Assembly: GCA_937860175.1 (NCBI GenBank)
Contig: CALMBJ010000112.1
Coordinates: forward strand, 1 to 20,960
DNA: 20,960 nucleotides
Origin: an uncultured Actinomycetes bacterium
GTDB taxonomy: Bacteria; Actinomycetota; Actinomycetes; Nanopelagicales; Nanopelagicaceae
Direction of reading: 5' to 3'
The notes under the pieces are model-generated. The model made no database searches and had not been told where the DNA came from. It saw only the letters and a program-made list of their open reading frames with translations. The translations under genes and the position numbers were made by a program. This document shows, in pieces, positions 1 through 6,803 of the stretch; within the stretch, counting starts at the first letter, position 1; every line of letters begins with the position of its first letter.

Positions 1-46
1 TACACAGAGTAGATCGTCGGCAGCGTCAGATGTGTATAAGAGACAG
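1..46. other. Illumina Nextera adapter with i5 index (artefact)
   Basis: These bases match the Nextera/Tn5 read-1 library adapter, not genomic DNA. Bases 1-5 (TACAC) are the end of the P5 oligo. Bases 6-13 (AGAGTAGA) match a standard 8-base i5 index. Bases 14-27 are TCGTCGGCAGCGTC, and bases 28-46 are the Tn5 mosaic end AGATGTGTATAAGAGACAG. Read on the minus strand, the mosaic end adds the residues LSLIHI to the neighbouring gene, a familiar sign of untrimmed adapter. Genomic sequence starts at base 47. Confidence 0.98.
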
Positions 47-748
47 CCAATATGCTTCGCAAAAATAGAACTCTGATAGCGCGCTTTGCCATAACAAGAA
101 GCCGCCCAGACGTTGCTCACCGGAAGTTCGAATCAACAGCTCGGGATCTGGTTGGCCTGCGGTGTATAAAAACTTTGAAATATCTTCAGCTGTTAACTTC
201 TCTTTTGCATCAGTGATTGAGTGACCGGCAGACTCTTCCTCACTTAAGTAACTCTTAACCGCATCAACAATCTCGCGACGTCCGCCGTAGCTGATGGCGA
301 CATTGACCTCTACCCCATCATTGCGAATTGGCTTGAGTGAGCTGAGCTTTTCTTCCAGCCATGGTGGAAGCAGGTCAAGGGCGCCCACCGCTTTAATGTT
401 CCAGCGACCGGTGGCGGCTAACTCATCAACGGTGTCGCCAATAATCTTGAGTAGCTGGTCGATCTCTTCCTGCGAGCGCTTGAAGTTATCGGTAGAAAGC
501 AACCACAAGGTGACAACCTTTACCTGGGCATCATCACACCAACCCAGGAAATCAATGATCTTGTTTGCCCCAGCCTTATGGCCGTGGGGATCGTTGTTAG
601 TTGGATTTGATTTAGCCCAGCGACGATTTCCGTCGAGGATTACACCAACATGGTGCGGGGTTTTTGAGAAATCTAAGGATCGAACTAATCGCCGCTCGTA
701 GAGTGGATAGATCAGAGATTTGATCGGTTTATGAATACTGTCGAACAA
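47..748 (-). CDS. uppS: Isoprenyl (cis-prenyl) transferase, 3' end missing
   Basis: A cis-prenyltransferase that condenses isopentenyl diphosphate onto an allylic diphosphate to make Z-prenyl diphosphates, precursors of the cell-wall lipid carrier. Visible motifs are the substrate-binding DGNRRWA (catalytic Asp at about residue 39), LLSTDNFKRS, SYGGRREIVDAV and PDPELLIRTSGEQRLGGFLL. The N-terminal PLYERRL stretch and the GEQRL motif resemble Mycobacterium Rv1086 (short-chain Z-FPP synthase) more than the long-chain UppS, so chain length is open. The frame can begin at TTG 763, but TTG 748 has a GGAG seven bases upstream and is preferred. The start overlaps the DUF3817 gene by 20 bases, suggesting coupled translation. 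The true C-terminus is missing: the last genomic codon is the Trp at 47-49, and the six residues after it come from adapter. Confidence 0.9.
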
Positions 749-1028
749 CTCTGCGCTCCGCAAAAAAGGATGCGATCGGAAGGGTTCCGGCCAGGATCAA
801 CCAGATGATCTTCTTTAAAGGCCAGCCAGCTTTAGTTGAAAACTGAATTGCGACAAGTACATATGCGGCATAAATCCAGCCATGGACAAAGGGGATCCAG
901 GCGACCGCTTCCTTCCATTCTGGGTTATCAAATAGGTACACCACCGGCAGATCTACAAACCACAGCAATAGAGACATTACTCCGGCAACTAGCGCCATAA
1001 CTCGAAACCGCTTTACTGCTCCGCTCAT
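729..1028 (-). CDS. DUF3817 family small membrane protein
   Basis: A 99-residue integral membrane protein. Three hydrophobic segments lie at about residues 9-28, 42-62 and 74-90. The pattern FRVMALVAGVMSLLLW, then PFVHGWIYAAYV, then GTLPIASFFAERR is typical of DUF3817 proteins of Actinobacteria. Molecular function is unknown. Its ATG overlaps the TGA of the upstream SURF1-like gene (ATGA), and there is no clear ribosome binding site, so it is probably translated by coupling. Its 3' end overlaps the isoprenyl transferase start. The membrane location follows from the sequence; any link to oxidase assembly or lipid metabolism is only suggested by neighbours. Confidence 0.85.
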   Translation of the reverse strand: MSGAVKRFRVMALVAGVMSLLLWFVDLPVVYLFDNPEWKEAVAWIPFVHGWIYAAYVLVAIQFSTKAGWPLKKIIWLILAGTLPIASFFAERRVVRQYS

Positions 1029-1735
1029 GGGGTAACTCTACGACGATAGAAGGGTAGGTAAAGGACAACCACGGCCATAAGCCACCAAATCACCACATAA
1101 GAGATGTGCTGCCAATAAAAACCCGGAATCTTGGGGTTAATCTTTTCTTCAGTCACGCGTGATCGTTGCAAATCTTGGCCATCGCTAGCTTCAGATCGAG
1201 CCAGGATGTAGCCATCATATAAATCGAGGTCGGTTAGCCCGACAACAACTGCGCTATCTAATCTCGAAATAACACCCGGTGTGTTTTCGGCGCGATCTCC
1301 AGATTGGCTTGCAACCAAAACACCTGTGAGATCAATATCCATCGATTGTTGAATATCTGGGTTGAGTAAACGCTCTGACCACAATCCTCTGACAACCAGA
1401 ATCGCTGATCGCTCATCAACCTGAGCAAGTGCAACCTCCCAATCAGTTACGACACCATTTCCATCATCTTGATTGGGCGCTCTGAAGTTGGCGATGTACT
1501 TTCCTGTTACTGAAACAGTTCTATTAAATGCCTGTGCCTCTAGCGGTTGTCGGGCTTGAGCAACGCTTTGCAAAGGAACTACCGTGGTATCAATTGTTCG
1601 AGCGATCTTTAAACTTGCCTGTAAATCAGCAGCGCGCTGAAGCTGCCAAAAACCTAATCCAACAAATAGTGCGGCAACTGCTAAAACTGCAACACCTTGG
1701 AAAATCCTGGTAAGGAGATTACTCCTTTGAGTCAT
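1025..1735 (-). CDS. SURF1-like cytochrome oxidase biogenesis protein
   Basis: A 236-residue membrane protein of the SURF1/Shy1 family, which helps assemble heme-copper cytochrome oxidase. Two terminal transmembrane helices flank a large extracytoplasmic domain: helix 1 at about residues 11-29, followed at once by the family signature GFWQLQR, and helix 2 at about 210-229, followed by the basic tail YRRR. The middle region carries the expected VTGKY and LVVRGLW strands. It overlaps the small membrane ORF upstream by 17 bases and the DUF3817 gene downstream by 4 bases, so the four minus-strand genes at 47-1859 look like one transcript. Family assignment is firm; the target oxidase is not in the window. 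Confidence 0.87.
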   Translation of the reverse strand: MTQRSNLLTRIFQGVAVLAVAALFVGLGFWQLQRAADLQASLKIARTIDTTVVPLQSVAQARQPLEAQAFNRTVSVTGKYIANFRAPNQDDGNGVVTDWEVALAQVDERSAILVVRGLWSERLLNPDIQQSMDIDLTGVLVASQSGDRAENTPGVISRLDSAVVVGLTDLDLYDGYILARSEASDGQDLQRSRVTEEKINPKIPGFYWQHISYVVIWWLMAVVVLYLPFYRRRVTP

Positions 1736-1859
1736 CGCTTCGATCTATGTCCATGAAGCGCTTATAAAAACTGCGCATCAAAAAGACAACCACGATAAGC
1801 AAGATTCCGACCGTTAATGAGCCGGCTGAACCCATAAATATTTGTTCTTCTTGTTCCAT
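1719..1859 (-). CDS. Small single-pass membrane protein, 46 aa
   Basis: A short ORF of 46 residues beginning MEQEEQIFMGSAGS. It has one hydrophobic helix (LTVGILLIVVVFLM, about residues 15-28), followed by a basic stretch RSFYKRF and an acidic tail DIDRSDDSKE. The positive-inside rule puts the C-terminus in the cytoplasm. It overlaps the SURF1-like start by 17 bases in another frame and would be the first gene of that operon. Its ATG lies 14 bases from the start of the divergent DUF4307 gene, leaving almost no room for a leader. I do not recognise a family. Support comes from the membrane-protein layout, gene packing and the lack of any other explanation for this gap. Confidence 0.6.
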   Translation of the reverse strand: MEQEEQIFMGSAGSLTVGILLIVVVFLMRSFYKRFMDIDRSDDSKE

Positions 1860-1861
1860 GC

Positions 1862-1867
1862 GATAAT
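1862..1867 (+). promoter_or_regulatory. -10 element for a probable leaderless DUF4307 transcript
   Basis: The hexamer GATAAT ends six bases before the ATG at 1874. That spacing puts the transcription start on the A of the start codon, giving an mRNA without a 5' leader, which is common in Actinobacteria. There is no ribosome binding site before this ATG. No convincing -35 hexamer is visible. Confidence 0.5.
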
Positions 1868-1873
1868 CATGTC

Positions 1874-2263
1874 ATGCAAAACCCAGATGCGTTCAACTAT
1901 GAAGAGCGGTACGGCGTTGCCAAGAGCACAAAGTGGCCCGCTATAGCCCTTGTTGTCGGCATCCTGGGAATTGGTTGGTTGCTCTGGACTGCGCTGTATC
2001 ACTCCAATCCACCGTTGCGCTCACAGTTAGTCTCCTTCACAATCACCAATGATCGTGAAGCAACTGTGCGCTACTTCATTGAGCGAACCGATAGCCAGCA
2101 AGTTGTGGTGTGCACACTTATCGCCCGTGATTTCTACAAGAACGTTGTTGGCCAAATTGATCAAGAGATCGGTGCGGGTAAATCAAAAGTTGAACTGGTC
2201 ACCGTCATTCCCACGCGTAGCGAATCGGTAAATGCCGATGTATCCAGTTGTCGCCTTAAGTAG
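1874..2263 (+). CDS. DUF4307 domain membrane-anchored protein
   Basis: A 129-residue protein with an N-terminal cytoplasmic stretch containing ERYG, one membrane helix at about residues 22-42, and an extracytoplasmic domain of about 85 residues. That domain runs from VSFTITNDREATVRYFIER through VVCTLIARDF to TVIPTRSESVNADVSSCRLK. This is the layout of the DUF4307 family of Actinobacteria, which typically lies next to greA as it does here. Two cysteines in the outer domain could form a disulfide. Function is unknown. Transcription probably starts at the ATG itself. Confidence 0.83.
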   Translation: MQNPDAFNYEERYGVAKSTKWPAIALVVGILGIGWLLWTALYHSNPPLRSQLVSFTITNDREATVRYFIERTDSQQVVVCTLIARDFYKNVVGQIDQEIGAGKSKVELVTVIPTRSESVNADVSSCRLK

Positions 2264-2271
2264 TTAGCCAG

Positions 2272-2277
2272 TACCGT
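2272..2277 (+). promoter_or_regulatory. Possible -10 element for greA
   Basis: TACCGT fits the TANNNT pattern and ends eight bases before the greA ATG at 2286, in the 22-base gap after DUF4307. If used, the greA mRNA would have almost no leader. greA could equally be read from the DUF4307 transcript. Confidence 0.25.
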
Positions 2278-2285
2278 TACCCCTT

Positions 2286-2759
2286 ATGACACAGACATGG
2301 TTAACCCAGGAAGCGGCAGATCGCCTGCGCGCTGAACTTGCGCAGCTTGAAGGTCCGGGCCGCAAAGAGGTAACCGCAAAGATTGAAGCTGCTCGCGCCG
2401 AAGGTGACCTTAAGGAAAATGGTGGTTACCACGCAGCTCGTGATGAGCAAGGCAAGATGGAAGCGCGCATCCGTCAGTTAAAGCAGATGCTTGATAACGC
2501 TCATATTGGAACACCACCAGCAAGTGCAGATGGAAAGGTTGGCGCCGGAATGGTCGTCACCGCAATTATTGCTGGCGATGAGATGAAGTTTTTAATTGGC
2601 TCACGTGAAATCTCTTCAGGTGATCTCGATGTGTACAGCGAAAAATCACCGTTGGGTGCAGCGGTTCTTGGCCAAGATATTGGCGCAAAGGTTTCTTACA
2701 CAGCACCTAATGGTCGCGAGATCTCAGTAGAGATTGTTGCCGCCGAGTTTTACGCTTAA
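2286..2759 (+). CDS. greA: Transcription elongation factor GreA
   Basis: GreA enters the RNA polymerase secondary channel and stimulates cleavage of backtracked RNA. The N-terminal coiled coil (about residues 6-75) carries the tip motif EGDLKENGGYHAARDEQ with Asp41 and Glu44, the same numbers as the catalytic acidic pair of Escherichia coli GreA. The C-terminal FKBP-like domain (about 82-157) includes EKSPLGAAVLGQDIGAKVSY. The length of 157 residues is normal. The residues GGY in the tip replace the AEY of most GreA proteins, a conservative change. No ribosome binding site is obvious before the ATG. It ends convergently with the ABC exporter operon. Confidence 0.96.
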   Translation: MTQTWLTQEAADRLRAELAQLEGPGRKEVTAKIEAARAEGDLKENGGYHAARDEQGKMEARIRQLKQMLDNAHIGTPPASADGKVGAGMVVTAIIAGDEMKFLIGSREISSGDLDVYSEKSPLGAAVLGQDIGAKVSYTAPNGREISVEIVAAEFYA

Positions 2760-2775
2760 GTATCTAAAGCAAAAC

Positions 2776-2816
2776 CAAGAATTACTACAACCAAGAGTTA
2801 ATTGGAGTAGTTCTTG
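2776..2816 (-). terminator. Hairpin at the end of the ABC exporter operon
   Basis: Bases 2776-2788 pair with 2804-2816 (13 positions, two mismatched), with a 15-base loop. On the minus strand the stem covers the last codons and stop of the ABC permease, and is followed by the T-rich tract GTTTTGCTTTA. This is a plausible but imperfect terminator between convergent genes. Confidence 0.35.
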
Positions 2817-3592
2817 TACTTTCGAATACTCAATGGAATAAAGATCGCCATCAAGATAACCATGTAGAGCAGAGATGTCTCTAGTGGATGCTGGCTAGGC
2901 CATGAGTTGGCTGTTGCACCAAACTGATTTTCCAGACCAAACAACTGACGACAAGCCGCAACCATCGTTGAAACCGGGTTCCACTCAGCAAAGTACTGGA
3001 GCGCTCTTGGCATTCCCGTCGTTGGCGCAAAGGCGTTCGATAAGAAGGTCAATGGGAAGGTCACCAAAAAGCCAACGCTTTGAACAGTGCGGGCCTCTTT
3101 GACTGACAGGCCAACCAAAATTCCAATCCAAGAAAGTGCGTAACCAAACATGAAGAGGAATAAGAAAGCCAAGGTGGTTTGAAGGATTCCTGATGTTGGT
3201 CGCCAGCCCACTGCATAACCTGCGATAGCCATCACCGCCAGCACCAAGATATTAAGCAGAGCATCACCAAAGGTGCGACCGATAATTACCGCACCTCTTG
3301 AGATTGGTAGTGATCTAAAGCGATCGATCAATCCTTTTTTCATATCCTCAGCTAAACCAATTGCTGTAGATGCCAAGGTGAAGGCAACTGTCTGGACGAA
3401 GATTCCAGGCATTAAGAGCTGCACATATCCACCAGGTTGACCCGTATCAATTGATCCACCAAATACATAGCGGAACAAGAGCACAAACATAACGGGTTGA
3501 ATTGTTGAGAAAACAAGTAGTTCGGGTACGCGTGCTAATTGAAGAAGCTGGCGCTTGGTAATAATCATTGCATCGTAGATTGCATTTCTCAT
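2798..3592 (-). CDS. ABC-2 type exporter permease (DrrB family)
   Basis: A 264-residue ABC-2 family permease with about six membrane helices. It carries the family motifs MPGIFVQTVAFT, the amphipathic KKGLIDRFRSLPISR between helices 2 and 3, and the C-terminal NPVSTMVAACRQLF. It pairs with the ATPase directly upstream: its ATG overlaps the ATPase TGA by four bases (ATGA). Daunorubicin-resistance-type pairs export drugs or lipids, but the substrate cannot be read from the sequence. The basic SIRKYKNYSN tail should be cytoplasmic. The 3' end lies in a hairpin that may terminate the transcript. Confidence 0.9.
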   Translation of the reverse strand: MRNAIYDAMIITKRQLLQLARVPELLVFSTIQPVMFVLLFRYVFGGSIDTGQPGGYVQLLMPGIFVQTVAFTLASTAIGLAEDMKKGLIDRFRSLPISRGAVIIGRTFGDALLNILVLAVMAIAGYAVGWRPTSGILQTTLAFLFLFMFGYALSWIGILVGLSVKEARTVQSVGFLVTFPLTFLSNAFAPTTGMPRALQYFAEWNPVSTMVAACRQLFGLENQFGATANSWPSQHPLETSLLYMVILMAIFIPLSIRKYKNYSN

Positions 3593-4572
3593 TTCTTGCC
3601 GCCTCTCTTCTTCTTTGCAACTGGCTCTTCGACCGTCTCCTCCGCAACGTGACCTGTCAGTGACAAGAACACATCATCAAGAGATGGGCGCTTTAAGCCG
3701 ATATCTAGCGGATGAATCTTGGCATCATCCATAGCACGCAGCGCATCCATCAAGTCTTTTGAACCATGAAGCACTGGTGCGCTGATTGTTCGGTGATCTA
3801 CATGTGTTGCATTGCCGCTGATCTTTGCAACGATTTCATTTGTCTTGTCCAAATCTGAAGGCTCTACCGTGATTTCTAAGCGCTCTCCACCTACCTGCTT
3901 TTTCAAAGCATCAGATGTACCGCGGGCAATTACAGTTCCGCGATCAATAACTGCGATCTCATCGGCAAGTTGGTCAGCCTCTTCTAGATACTGTGTAGTT
4001 AAAAGTAGCGTTACTCCGCCCTTTACGAGCTCTTGAATGACGCCCCACATGTCTTGGCGACCACGTGGATCTAAGCCAGTTGTTGGCTCATCCAAAAAGA
4101 GGATCTTTGGCTTAACAATTAGAGATGCTGCTAGATCAAGGCGTCGTCGCATACCGCCTGAATAAGTTTTGATGGGACGACGAGAAGCCTCAGTTAAATC
4201 AAAACGCTCTAGTAACTCATTGGCGCGATCAATCGAACTTTGTCGACCTAGGTGATACAAACGACCAAACATCACCAAGTTGTCCCAGCCAGTTAATGTC
4301 TCATCAACAGCTGCATACTGACCAGATAAACCAATTTGCTCGCGAACCTTGTCTGGATGCTTAATGACATCAATACCCGCAACAGTTGCTGAACCCGAAT
4401 CAGGCTTGAGCAAGGTGGCTAGTATTCGCACAGTTGTTGTTTTTCCAGCACCATTAGGACCAAGTACGCCTAAGACAGTGCCTTCTTCAACATCAAGAGA
4501 TAGATCATTAAGGGCTTTGACCTCGCCGTTGCGATAGGTCTTTACTAAGTGTTCGGCTATAACTGATTTCAC
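3589..4572 (-). CDS. ABC exporter ATP-binding protein (DrrA family)
   Basis: The ATPase of the exporter. From the GTG at 4572 it has 327 residues. Walker A is GPNGAGKT (about 38-45), the signature is YSGGMRRRLDL, and Walker B is ILFLDEPTTGLDP. The switch region reads LLTTQYLEEADQLAD, so a Gln stands where most ABC ATPases have His; this is usual in DrrA proteins. The C-terminal domain ends with the DrrA-type RPSLDDVFLSLTGH and a lysine-rich tail. The frame can be extended to TTG 4608, but that TTG lies inside a good promoter whose predicted start falls on GTG 4572, so I prefer the shorter form. It is divergent from the MFS gene; whether the two transporters are functionally linked is unknown. 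Confidence 0.92.
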   Translation of the reverse strand: MKSVIAEHLVKTYRNGEVKALNDLSLDVEEGTVLGVLGPNGAGKTTTVRILATLLKPDSGSATVAGIDVIKHPDKVREQIGLSGQYAAVDETLTGWDNLVMFGRLYHLGRQSSIDRANELLERFDLTEASRRPIKTYSGGMRRRLDLAASLIVKPKILFLDEPTTGLDPRGRQDMWGVIQELVKGGVTLLLTTQYLEEADQLADEIAVIDRGTVIARGTSDALKKQVGGERLEITVEPSDLDKTNEIVAKISGNATHVDHRTISAPVLHGSKDLMDALRAMDDAKIHPLDIGLKRPSLDDVFLSLTGHVAEETVEEPVAKKKRGGKK

Positions 4573-4579
4573 ATCTTTA

Positions 4580-4608
4580 ATACTACCTCTAGCCCACCCT
4601 TCATCCAA
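4580..4608 (-). promoter_or_regulatory. Promoter of the ABC exporter operon, leaderless
   Basis: On the minus strand a -35 TTGGAT (4608-4603) is followed by 17 bases and a -10 TAGTAT (4585-4580). Seven bases later comes GTG at 4572. Hexamers and spacing are close to consensus and place the transcription start at or next to the GTG, so the mRNA would be leaderless. Confidence 0.6.
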
Positions 4609-4630
4609 GCAATATCAACTGTTAAGCAAG

Positions 4631-4636
4631 TAGAAT
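4631..4636 (+). promoter_or_regulatory. -10 element for the MFS gene
   Basis: TAGAAT lies nine bases before the MFS ATG at 4646, predicting a leader of at most a few bases. There is no ribosome binding site before this ATG and no recognisable -35. With the exporter promoter on the other strand, 4573-4645 is a compact divergent control region. Confidence 0.4.
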
Positions 4637-4645
4637 TAATCCTCT

Positions 4646-5875
4646 ATGAAGATGCAATCACCATTTAGAGATCTACCCCGCGAAGTTTCATCACTTATCG
4701 CAGCTTCCTTTTTTGTTGCCGTTGGCTTCGGAATCGTTATGCCAGCTATTCCAGTCTTTGCAAAATCCTTTGGAGTCAATAACGCGGCAATTGGTTTAAT
4801 GGTTTCAGCATTTGCGATCACTCGCTTTGCATCTGGCTTGATCTCTGGAGTTCTAGTCGACAAATTTGGTGAAAGAGCAGTGTTTTCTACTGGAATCTTT
4901 ATGGTCTCGGCCTTTACCTTTTTGGCAGGTATTTCACAGAGCTACGAGCAGCTACTGTTCTTTAGGGCTGCAGGTGGCTTGGGCTCTTCCATGTTCTCTG
5001 TTGCGGCAAGTTCAGTAATTTTGCGTTCAGTAAGTGACTCTCAACGTGGACATGCACAATCTGTATACCAAGGCTCATTTATCGTAGGCGGAATCGCTGG
5101 CCCTGCAATTGGTGGAGTTTTATCTCTTATCTCATTACGTGCACCATTTTTTGTTTACTCAGTCTTGTTGTTGTGTTCAGGGTTAGTTGCGTTGATTTTC
5201 CTAAAGGGTGATTCAATCGGTGCAAAGGTAAAGAACAGCGAAGCAGAGGCTGCAACCACCGTTCGAGAAGCGCTTGCGATGCCGGCATACCGAATCGCAC
5301 TCGTATTGGCTTTCATCGGAACTTGGGTTTTCTTCGGTATGCGCGCTTCGATTTTGCCGGTCTTTGTTACAGAAGAGTTAGGTTCGACAACTGCGATTGT
5401 TGGATATGGTCTGGCGATTTCAGCGATGGTGCAGGGCGCAATTCTCTTACGTGCTGGGCGATACTCAGATGCAAAGGGCCGTAGAGCGGCATCAATAATT
5501 GGTGCCAACATTGTCTTTCTTGGAATTTTGATCCTGACCTTTGCGGTAAATCCCCTGATGTACATCATTTCGATGATCGTTCTTGGCTTTGGTGGGGCTT
5601 ACCTTTCAATTACACCCGCCAGCATTGTTGGCGACATTATTAAGGGCAAGGGCGGCAAGGTAATCGCTGTCTTTCAAATGGCAGGTGATGCCGGCATGAT
5701 CTTTGGGCCGATCATTATTGGTTGGATCTCCGATATTTACTCATATAGAACAGCTTTTGGAGCATCTGCGGTTATCTTCTCGCTAGTTTTGATCCTGGTC
5801 TATCGAATCCCTGAGACCAGAAATGTCGATGGGCCCCAGGTTAAGAACCTGAAGCCCATCGATGAAGATCTCTAA
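4646..5875 (+). CDS. MFS transporter, drug-efflux-like (12 TM)
   Basis: A 409-residue major facilitator with twelve predicted helices in two halves. The cytoplasmic loop 2-3 motif is GVLVDKFGERAVFSTG (G-x-x-x-D-K-x-G-E-R). The equivalent loop in the second half is GRYSDAKGRRAASIIGA, so both halves keep the gating motif. The segment SSMFSVAASSVILRSVSDSQRGHAQSV and the GGIAGPAIGGVLS stretch (motif C-like, helix 5) suggest a proton-coupled antiporter of the DHA1 type, but the substrate is unknown. It sits back to back with the ABC exporter and ends 14 bases from the convergent Bax inhibitor gene. Its last 17 or so codons form a strong hairpin, reported separately. Confidence 0.88.
   Translation: MKMQSPFRDLPREVSSLIAASFFVAVGFGIVMPAIPVFAKSFGVNNAAIGLMVSAFAITRFASGLISGVLVDKFGERAVFSTGIFMVSAFTFLAGISQSYEQLLFFRAAGGLGSSMFSVAASSVILRSVSDSQRGHAQSVYQGSFIVGGIAGPAIGGVLSLISLRAPFFVYSVLLLCSGLVALIFLKGDSIGAKVKNSEAEAATTVREALAMPAYRIALVLAFIGTWVFFGMRASILPVFVTEELGSTTAIVGYGLAISAMVQGAILLRAGRYSDAKGRRAASIIGANIVFLGILILTFAVNPLMYIISMIVLGFGGAYLSITPASIVGDIIKGKGGKVIAVFQMAGDAGMIFGPIIIGWISDIYSYRTAFGASAVIFSLVLILVYRIPETRNVDGPQVKNLKPIDEDL
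5826..5862 (+). terminator. Strong hairpin in the last codons of the MFS gene
   Basis: TCGATGGGC (5826-5834) pairs perfectly with GCCCATCGA (5854-5862). Inside, after a 2x2 internal loop, CAGGTT (5837-5842) pairs with AACCTG (5846-5851), leaving an AAG loop. The stop codon follows 11 bases later. There is no clear T-tract on either strand, so it may be a processing or stability element, or a weak two-way terminator between convergent genes. Confidence 0.4.
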
Positions 5876-5889
5876 CTTATTGGATCTAC

Positions 5890-6678
5890 TTACTCATCTC
5901 CACGCAGGATTGAAAGAACACGTAGAACCTCTAGGTACAACCAAACGATTGTGACCATGAGACCAAAAGCTGCTCTCCATGACTCTGACTCTGGAGCACC
6001 AGCTGCAATTCCCTTTTGAATTGAATCAAAATCAAGGATCAAGAAGAAGGCTGCTAGAACCATTCCACCTGTTGCGATGATGAGACCAAGTCCACCGATG
6101 CTGTAGATGCTTGTTCCGGTGATGAATGAGGAAACAAGTGAAACAACAGCTAGTACTAGGTAACCGATGAGCGCTGTCATCAATACCTTTGTGAACTTAG
6201 GTGTAACGCGAATGCGTCCGCTCTTAAATGCAAACAACATTCCAGCAAATGCGCTGAGTGTTACCAAGATTGCCTGGCTAACAATTCCGTTGTAAGCGGT
6301 GTTGTACATGTTGCTGATTGTTCCGAGTGCAAGACCCTGGAAGGCTGCATATGCAATTGCTAGCGCAGGCTTTACTGTCTTGCTAAATGAGTTAACCATT
6401 GCAAGAGCAAATCCACCAAGGAAGCCGAGCAACAATGCGCCGCCACCTAGGTTAAGTGACCAGGCAACAGCTCCTACAGTTACCAACACTGCAAACATGA
6501 TCGCTGTGCGCGCAACAACATCATCAATTGTCATACGACCTGTGCGCAATGATGATGCGGCAGGTGTGTTGTACAAATTCTCTAGCGCTGCTGGGTCTGA
6601 GTTAATTGTGCTCGGATCGAATGCAGCGTATCCACGCTGATTAAACGCCCGTCCAAGAACAGGGTTTGAACTGCGCAT
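5890..6678 (-). CDS. Bax inhibitor-1/YccA family membrane protein
   Basis: A 262-residue protein from the ATG at 6678, which has the ribosome binding site AAAGGAG nine bases upstream; a longer frame to 6705 exists but would translate that site. A soluble N-terminus (MRSSNPVLGRAFNQRG, then YAAFDPS) is followed by about seven membrane helices. The segment AFQGLALGTISNMYN and the C-terminal EVLRVLSILRGDE fit the actinobacterial Bax inhibitor-1/YccA group (TMBIM-like). Relatives include pH-sensitive calcium-leak channels, but the role in Actinobacteria is not established. The gene has its own promoter and a leader containing a perfect hairpin. Confidence 0.88.
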   Translation of the reverse strand: MRSSNPVLGRAFNQRGYAAFDPSTINSDPAALENLYNTPAASSLRTGRMTIDDVVARTAIMFAVLVTVGAVAWSLNLGGGALLLGFLGGFALAMVNSFSKTVKPALAIAYAAFQGLALGTISNMYNTAYNGIVSQAILVTLSAFAGMLFAFKSGRIRVTPKFTKVLMTALIGYLVLAVVSLVSSFITGTSIYSIGGLGLIIATGGMVLAAFFLILDFDSIQKGIAAGAPESESWRAAFGLMVTIVWLYLEVLRVLSILRGDE

Positions 6679-6701
6679 ATCTTTGTTCTCCTTTTGTAGG
6701 G

Positions 6702-6720
6702 CCACCAGAGCATCTGGTGG
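6702..6720 (-). promoter_or_regulatory. Perfect hairpin in the Bax inhibitor gene leader
   Basis: CCACCAGA (6702-6709) and TCTGGTGG (6713-6720) are a perfect 8-bp inverted repeat around a three-base loop. It lies just upstream of the AAAGGAG ribosome binding site and downstream of a candidate promoter. It could be a 5' stabilising hairpin, or a DNA operator near the transcription start. Confidence 0.5.
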
Positions 6721-6735
6721 TGTGGTGCAGGGGCA

Positions 6736-6741
6736 ATCGTA
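6736..6741 (-). promoter_or_regulatory. -10 element of the Bax inhibitor gene
   Basis: On the minus strand TACGAT fits TANNNT and would start transcription near 6728, giving a leader of about 50 bases that begins just before the hairpin. No clear -35 is visible. Confidence 0.4.
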
Positions 6742-6803
6742 CGGTTAGTGAAGGGTTACGGCTAAGTAATCGCACGCTCAGATGCTTAAAATGGGCTTAG
6801 AGA

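Noticed and set aside
294..701. Plus-strand ORF of 135 codons
   Set aside because: It is antisense to the isoprenyl transferase, whose conserved motifs fill the opposite strand; the peptide has no recognisable domain.
3916..4060. Gln in place of the switch His in the ABC ATPase (LLTTQYLEEAD)
   Set aside because: It is unusual for ABC ATPases in general but normal for the DrrA family, so it is not a sign of inactivation.
5155..5568. Minus-strand ORF of 137 codons inside the MFS gene
   Set aside because: It is a shadow of membrane-protein codons; the plus strand has clear MFS motifs and the antisense peptide resembles no family.
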